Both the position numbers and the translations under genes were made by a program. 26,579 nucleotides of DNA, from assembly GCA_900556785.1 (NCBI GenBank), contig USQK01000018.1:1-26579 (forward strand), in the 5' to 3' direction. This DNA is from an uncultured Veillonella sp. GTDB taxonomy: Bacteria > Bacillota > Negativicutes > Veillonellales > Veillonellaceae. Within the stretch, counting starts at the first letter, position 1, and every line of letters begins with the position of its first letter. The notes below the pieces were generated by a model, which saw only the letters and a list, made by a program, of their open reading frames with translations, was not told where the DNA came from and ran no database searches. This document shows, piece after piece, positions 22,972 to 26,579 of the stretch.

Positions 22972-25146
22972 TTAAATCTTAGCTCGTTTCAAACGAAGGG
23001 AGTTACCTACAACTGTTACAGAGCTAAATGCCATTGCTGTACCTGCAATCATAGGATTTAATGCACCGATAGCAGCCAATGGAATACCAATGCAGTTAAA
23101 GATCAATGCCCAGAATAGATTTTGTTTAATATTAGTCATAGTCTTACGACTGAGGCGTACTGCTTGTACTAGTGTGTGTAAATCATTTCTTACAAGAACG
23201 ATATCTGCTGCCTCTACGGCAATATCTGTACCACTACCGATAGCAAAACCAATATCTGCAGTTACAAGAGCTGGTGCATCATTGATACCATCACCAACCA
23301 TGCCCACTACGAGACCTTTATCTTGTAATTCTTTTACCTTGCTAGCTTTATCTTGAGGCAAGACTTCTGCAATAACGTGAGTAATACCTGCTTGTTTAGC
23401 AATATATTGAGCTGTACGGCGATTATCACCGGTAAGCATCCACACATCGATACCTTGAGACTGTAATTCTTTTACCACCTCAATAGTTTCTGGACGCAAT
23501 TCATCCTCTACAGCCCATAATGCACTGATGACACCATCTACAGCGAGAACAGACACGGAAGCACCTTGTTCTTCATAGTGTAGAATATCATCTTGGACGG
23601 CACTTAGATCATAACCTAATTCAGACATCCAACGGCTATGACCAAGTTGTACAGATACACCTTGATATGCCCCTTGTAAACCTTTACCAGGTACATCACC
23701 GAAGCTTTCAAGCTCTACCGCTTTACCTTTATAACCATGATCTTCACCGTAGTAGACCATAGCTTTTGCAATCGGATGCGATGTACCACTTTCAAGGGCC
23801 ATCATAAGGGACATATTTCTACTTTCATCACCATTATAGTTTTTGAAAGCCGTTACATCGAGAACACCTTGTGTAAGAGTGCCAGTTTTATCCATAACGA
23901 TGGCATCGAGTTTACCAGCTTTTTCAAGATATTCTGCACTCTTGATGAGAACACCATGCTCCGCACCTAAGCCAGAGCCTACCATAATAGATGTTGGTGT
24001 AGCAAGTCCAAGTGCACAAGGACAAGCAATAACAAGCACTGCTGTAGCATTAATGAGAGCTACATTAACAGAATCGCCTACAATAAAATACCATACAAGG
24101 CCAGTCAATACAGCGAGGCCAATAACAATAGGCACAAAATATTGAGCAACGATATCTGCAATACGTTGAATACTTGCTTTAGAGGTTTGAGCTTCCTCTA
24201 CGACTTTAATGATTTGAGAGAGCATTGTATCGGAGCCGATACGTTTTGCTTCCATTGTGAAAGCACCGCTCAAGTTAATAGTCGCCCCAATTACCTCGGA
24301 GCCTACTTGTTTTTCTACAGGCAAACTTTCACCGGTAAGCATAGCTTCATCTACAGTAGAATAGCCGTCAGTAATTGTACCATCCACAGGGATTTTTTCG
24401 CCTGCACGAACTTGTAAAATATCACCTGCTACAACCTTAGATGTAGGAATATCTACGAACTCACCGTCACGCAATACATGAGCTGTTGCAGGTTGTAAGG
24501 CAATCAATTTTTGAAGTGCTTCAGAGGTACGCCCCTTAGCAATTTCCTCTAAAAGTTTGCCAAGAAGAATGAATGTAATGAGCCAAGCTGAGGTTTCAAA
24601 GTAAATGCCATGAGGCCCAAGTTCTGGATGGAACTGCCAATTATAAATACTGAATAGATAGGCAACAGTCGTACCCATTACAACGAGAACATCCATGGTA
24701 AGGGCGCCATTCTTTACCGCACTCCACGCACTCTTATAGAACATAAGGCCAGGGCCGAACTGAGCAATGGTAGCAAGAATGAACTCTACCCATACTGGCA
24801 AGGCTTGAATGCCAAAACGATGTAATGTCATGTTAATCATCATCGGTACGGCCATACAAGCAGCAATGATAAGACGCGTAATATGAGGTTTTAAATTAAC
24901 CTTTTCTATTTCTTGCTTCGTTTCATCTGCTTCCGTAGCACCGAAACCAATATTCGTAATGGCATCGATAATTTGTTGTGGCTCTACAGTAGAGCTATCT
25001 TTGTATTCTACACTCCCCTTTCGAGTGAGTAGATTAACCTTTACAGATTCTACGCCATCGATCTTAGAAACGACGTTTTCAACGCGCTTTACACAAGCAG
25101 CACAGTGCATACCTGTAATATCAAACTCTTGTTTCTTCTTGCTCAT
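22972..25146 (-). CDS. copA: Copper-exporting P1B-type ATPase CopA
   Basis: CopA pumps Cu(I) out of the cytoplasm using ATP. From the chosen ATG the protein has 724 residues: one N-terminal heavy-metal domain (GMHCAACV, Cys15/Cys18), membrane helices, the actuator TGES, the intramembrane Cys375-Pro-Cys377, phosphorylated Asp419 in DKTGT, SHP in the nucleotide domain, GDGINDAP (Asp619), and a last helix pair with FN and AMAFSSVTVVGNSLRLKR. The MxxSS and CPC signatures indicate Cu(I)/Ag(I) specificity (P1B-1). I start at the ATG at 25146 because the metal-binding domain normally begins about 8-10 residues before its core; an upstream TTG at 25176 or ATG at 25167 is possible. No CopZ or CsoR/CopY gene is adjacent. 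It has a strong promoter and a long leader. Confidence 0.94.
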   Translation of the reverse strand: MSKKKQEFDITGMHCAACVKRVENVVSKIDGVESVKVNLLTRKGSVEYKDSSTVEPQQIIDAITNIGFGATEADETKQEIEKVNLKPHITRLIIAACMAVPMMINMTLHRFGIQALPVWVEFILATIAQFGPGLMFYKSAWSAVKNGALTMDVLVVMGTTVAYLFSIYNWQFHPELGPHGIYFETSAWLITFILLGKLLEEIAKGRTSEALQKLIALQPATAHVLRDGEFVDIPTSKVVAGDILQVRAGEKIPVDGTITDGYSTVDEAMLTGESLPVEKQVGSEVIGATINLSGAFTMEAKRIGSDTMLSQIIKVVEEAQTSKASIQRIADIVAQYFVPIVIGLAVLTGLVWYFIVGDSVNVALINATAVLVIACPCALGLATPTSIMVGSGLGAEHGVLIKSAEYLEKAGKLDAIVMDKTGTLTQGVLDVTAFKNYNGDESRNMSLMMALESGTSHPIAKAMVYYGEDHGYKGKAVELESFGDVPGKGLQGAYQGVSVQLGHSRWMSELGYDLSAVQDDILHYEEQGASVSVLAVDGVISALWAVEDELRPETIEVVKELQSQGIDVWMLTGDNRRTAQYIAKQAGITHVIAEVLPQDKASKVKELQDKGLVVGMVGDGINDAPALVTADIGFAIGSGTDIAVEAADIVLVRNDLHTLVQAVRLSRKTMTNIKQNLFWALIFNCIGIPLAAIGALNPMIAGTAMAFSSVTVVGNSLRLKRAKI

Positions 25147-25317
25147 AGTATCACTTCTTTCTAACATAATCTTCAAAGATATATGTTCCTATATATCTAT
25201 ATAAGTCAGAAACTTATAGTAGATATATCATACATCGCTAACAGAATACTTTATAAACACGTATAGTTTAATATATGAACACTTTTACATGAGTATTCAT
25301 TCATAGGTCTATAATCA

Positions 25318-25345
25318 ATAATACCATAAATTATCATTACGTCAA
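25318..25345 (-). promoter_or_regulatory. copA: copA promoter
   Basis: On the minus strand TTGACG (25340-25345) is followed after 16 nt by TATTAT (25318-25323) with a TGG extension. It is close to consensus, and predicts a leader of about 165 nt before the ATG at 25146. Confidence 0.6.
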
Positions 25346-25428
25346 TATCCTACCAAATCTAGAGGACTATTCCTTTTTTATAGGGGATTTAACATCTCCC
25401 CACCTATACACAACATTCATAAATAGAT

Positions 25429-25434
25429 TATAAT
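25429..25434 (+). promoter_or_regulatory. Candidate -10 of the YigZ-family gene
   Basis: A perfect TATAAT lies 50 nt before the ATG at 25484. No good -35 is visible at 16-18 nt. The ribosome-binding site AAAGGAGGTGA is near perfect. Confidence 0.45.
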
Positions 25435-25483
25435 AAAGTGATGATGAATAAACATAAACGTTGATTCCAAAGGAGGTGAAACT

Positions 25484-26137
25484 ATGTGTGAATCAATAAG
25501 CCCTATAGTAGAATTTACTACAGTAGCGAAGGAATTTCGCCATGAATATGTTGTGGAGAAGTCGCGTTTTATCACAACTATATGCCCTTGTTCTACAGAA
25601 GAGGAAGCGCAGGCTTTTATTGGACGTATCAACAAAGAATTTTGGGATGCACGCCATAATTGTACAGCCTTTGCATTAGGACCAAAACAAGAACAACAAC
25701 GCTCTTCTGACAATGGTGAACCATCTGGTACCGCTGGTAAACCTATGTTAGAAGTACTCAAAAAAACAGGTATTACCAATGTAGCTGTCGTAGTAACGCG
25801 CTATTTTGGAGGTATTAAGCTAGGCGCAGGTGGTTTGATTCGTGCATATTCACACTCCGTTGCGGAAACTTTACATCTTGCCCCTAAAGAACTACACACA
25901 ACACGAACTCAGTTGCAGGCTACCATCGACTATTCCATGTATGGAGCTATAGAAAGATATGTGCAAGATCAAAAACTACATTATGAAGCAAGTTTTGGCG
26001 AACATGTAGATATTACTATCTTAGTACCTCCTACTGATGTAGAGCGCATACAAAAAGAGCTCCAAGACATGAGTCATGGAGCTGCTACTTGTACTATATT
26101 AGATTCTATTGAAGTGGTGCTACCGCTAGAACAATAA
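25484..26137 (+). CDS. YigZ/IMPACT-family protein
   Basis: The 217-residue product belongs to the UPF0029/YigZ family related to eukaryotic IMPACT. The N-terminal domain shows KSRFITTICPCSTEEEAQAFI, a His/Cys region near RHNCTAFALG, SSDNGEPSGTAGKPML and VVVTRYFGGIKLGAGGLIRAYS, all diagnostic. The C-terminal DUF1949-like ferredoxin fold starts near LQATIDYSMYGAIERY. Cellular function is not established; a role linked to translation or nucleic-acid binding has been suggested from structure. It is preceded by an ideal Shine-Dalgarno. It is divergent from copA, so the two promoters share one intergenic region. Confidence 0.93.
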   Translation: MCESISPIVEFTTVAKEFRHEYVVEKSRFITTICPCSTEEEAQAFIGRINKEFWDARHNCTAFALGPKQEQQRSSDNGEPSGTAGKPMLEVLKKTGITNVAVVVTRYFGGIKLGAGGLIRAYSHSVAETLHLAPKELHTTRTQLQATIDYSMYGAIERYVQDQKLHYEASFGEHVDITILVPPTDVERIQKELQDMSHGAATCTILDSIEVVLPLEQ

Positions 26138-26160
26138 TCTAACTGATACACACATAGTAA

Positions 26161-26349
26161 TTAGTTTTCGCTATGAACTAAGCCACTTACGCCTTGAGCA
26201 AGTTCATGACGTTTTTCTGTAGTTAATGGATGAGGCCATACGCGTTCAAGTTGTTTTTTACGACTAACACCTGCATTATGTGCAGTCATTAATCTACGTG
26301 CTTCCCAGTTACGAATTGCTTTACTTAATGTTCTTTTTACTACGCCCAT
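26161..26349 (-). CDS. Small basic protein, unknown function
   Basis: This is a 62-residue frame starting at an ATG with a modest AGTAGG 6 nt upstream (an in-frame GTG 8 codons earlier is less likely). The product is basic (VKRTLSKAIRNWEARRL, VSRKKQLERVW) and lacks a signal peptide, membrane segment or Cys residues. I do not recognise it. A TATAAT on the minus strand at 26378-26383 lies at promoter distance. It is convergent with the YigZ-family gene, 23 nt apart, with no terminator hairpin visible between them. Confidence 0.55.
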   Translation of the reverse strand: MGVVKRTLSKAIRNWEARRLMTAHNAGVSRKKQLERVWPHPLTTEKRHELAQGVSGLVHSEN

Positions 26350-26377
26350 GATAGTACCTACTTTCTCAATCACTGTT

Positions 26378-26383
26378 ATTATA
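26378..26383 (-). promoter_or_regulatory. Candidate -10 of the 62-residue protein gene
   Basis: A perfect TATAAT on the minus strand lies 28 nt before the ATG at 26349. No good -35 is seen. Confidence 0.4.
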
Positions 26384-26545
26384 TTAAAAATTGTGATAAG
26401 GATAGAAAGTTTATTTTAAACACATTATTCTTTCTCTTTCCTTGATGAATATAGTATATACGCTATTTTATCAAATGTGAAATTACTGTTACTTAGTTCG
26501 TTATAATTTTTATTTATCTTATTTTGTGTATAATAGGGAGATTCT

Positions 26546-26579
26546 ATGGATACATCTTACTACCACAATTTTATTACCC
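26546..26579 (+). CDS. 5' end of a gene cut by the window edge (possibly a LysR-type regulator)
   Basis: ATG at 26546 follows AGGGAG with 5-nt spacing. Only 11 codons are present (MDTSYYHNFIT). That opening resembles the first helix of LysR-family regulators, which often begin MDxxxLxxFxxL. Eleven codons cannot settle this. It is divergent from the small basic protein gene. Confidence 0.4.
   Translation, partial: MDTSYYHNFIT

Larger units (their letters stand above)
25147..25483. other. Divergent intergenic region between copA and the yigZ-family gene
   Basis: This 337-nt A/T-rich region holds the copA promoter (25318-25345) and its leader of about 165 nt. On the other side it has a TATAAT (25429-25434) and AAAGGAGGTGA serving the rightward gene. 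A small hairpin ATAAGT/ACTTAT lies in the copA leader near 25200-25216. I see no classical CopY box (TACAnnTGTA) and no tRNA. Confidence 0.5.

Noticed and set aside
26529..26534. Perfect TATAAT just before the gene at the right edge
   Set aside because: Its transcript would begin about 5 nt before the ATG and exclude the AGGGAG ribosome-binding site. Another TATAAT at 26502-26507 is better placed, though its -35 is unclear.
1..26579. CRISPR arrays, insertion sequences, prophage or tRNA genes
   Set aside because: No spaced direct repeats, transposase or phage-like frames, or tRNA-like TTC-arm and anticodon patterns were seen on reading through both strands.

Overview
The window looks like chromosomal core sequence from a low-GC diderm Firmicute of the class Negativicutes. 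Veillonella or a close relative is my best guess. This rests on gene order (ylxM-ffh-rpsP-khpA-ylqD-rimM-trmD; yebC-ruvCAB-queA-tgt-yajC-secDF), AT-rich intergenic DNA, strong Shine-Dalgarno sequences and a Firmicute-type rRNA leader. The genus is inference. I see no insertion sequence, prophage, CRISPR array or tRNA.

Layout. (1) Positions 1-608 have no intact gene. They hold the leader and tandem promoters of a leftward rRNA operon whose 16S gene lies just outside the window, then a strong terminator. (2) 609-1369 is a wrecked MFS transporter gene. (3) 1441-10624 is a compact leftward superoperon: ruvC, ruvA, ruvB, a SpoIID/LytB-domain wall protein, queA, tgt, yajC, 5-formyl-THF cyclo-ligase, secD, secF. 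It joins Holliday-junction repair, queuosine tRNA modification and Sec export, and ends at a hairpin at 1370-1401. (4) 10828-12147 encodes YebC and a SPOUT RNA methyltransferase. (5) 12300-15685 is a tight four-gene block of poorly understood function: DUF4178 membrane protein, DUF350 membrane protein, a small protein with a YgiB-like Ser/Gly/Arg tail, and a glutathionylspermidine-synthase-like ATP-grasp enzyme. It separates trmD from the SPOUT gene that often sits beside trmD. (6) 15761-20531 is the translation/SRP cluster, leftward: ylxM, ffh, rpsP, khpA, ylqD, rimM, trmD and a TIP30-like Rossmann protein. (7) 20720-25146 is a metal/redox neighbourhood: a full-length RclA homologue (rightward), an ECF transporter S component and a CopA-type copper ATPase (both leftward). 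(8) 25484 to the end has a YigZ/IMPACT-family gene, a small unknown basic protein, and the first codons of a gene running off the right edge, possibly a LysR regulator.

The least understood part is the 12.3-15.7 kb ATP-grasp/DUF350/DUF4178 block. The second is the pairing of an RclA-type flavoenzyme with CopA. Several start sites are adjusted here from ribosome-binding sites (SPOUT methyltransferase, ATP-grasp enzyme, DUF4178 protein, rpsP, khpA, copA, 62-aa protein). All functions are read from sequence motifs by eye; no database search was run.
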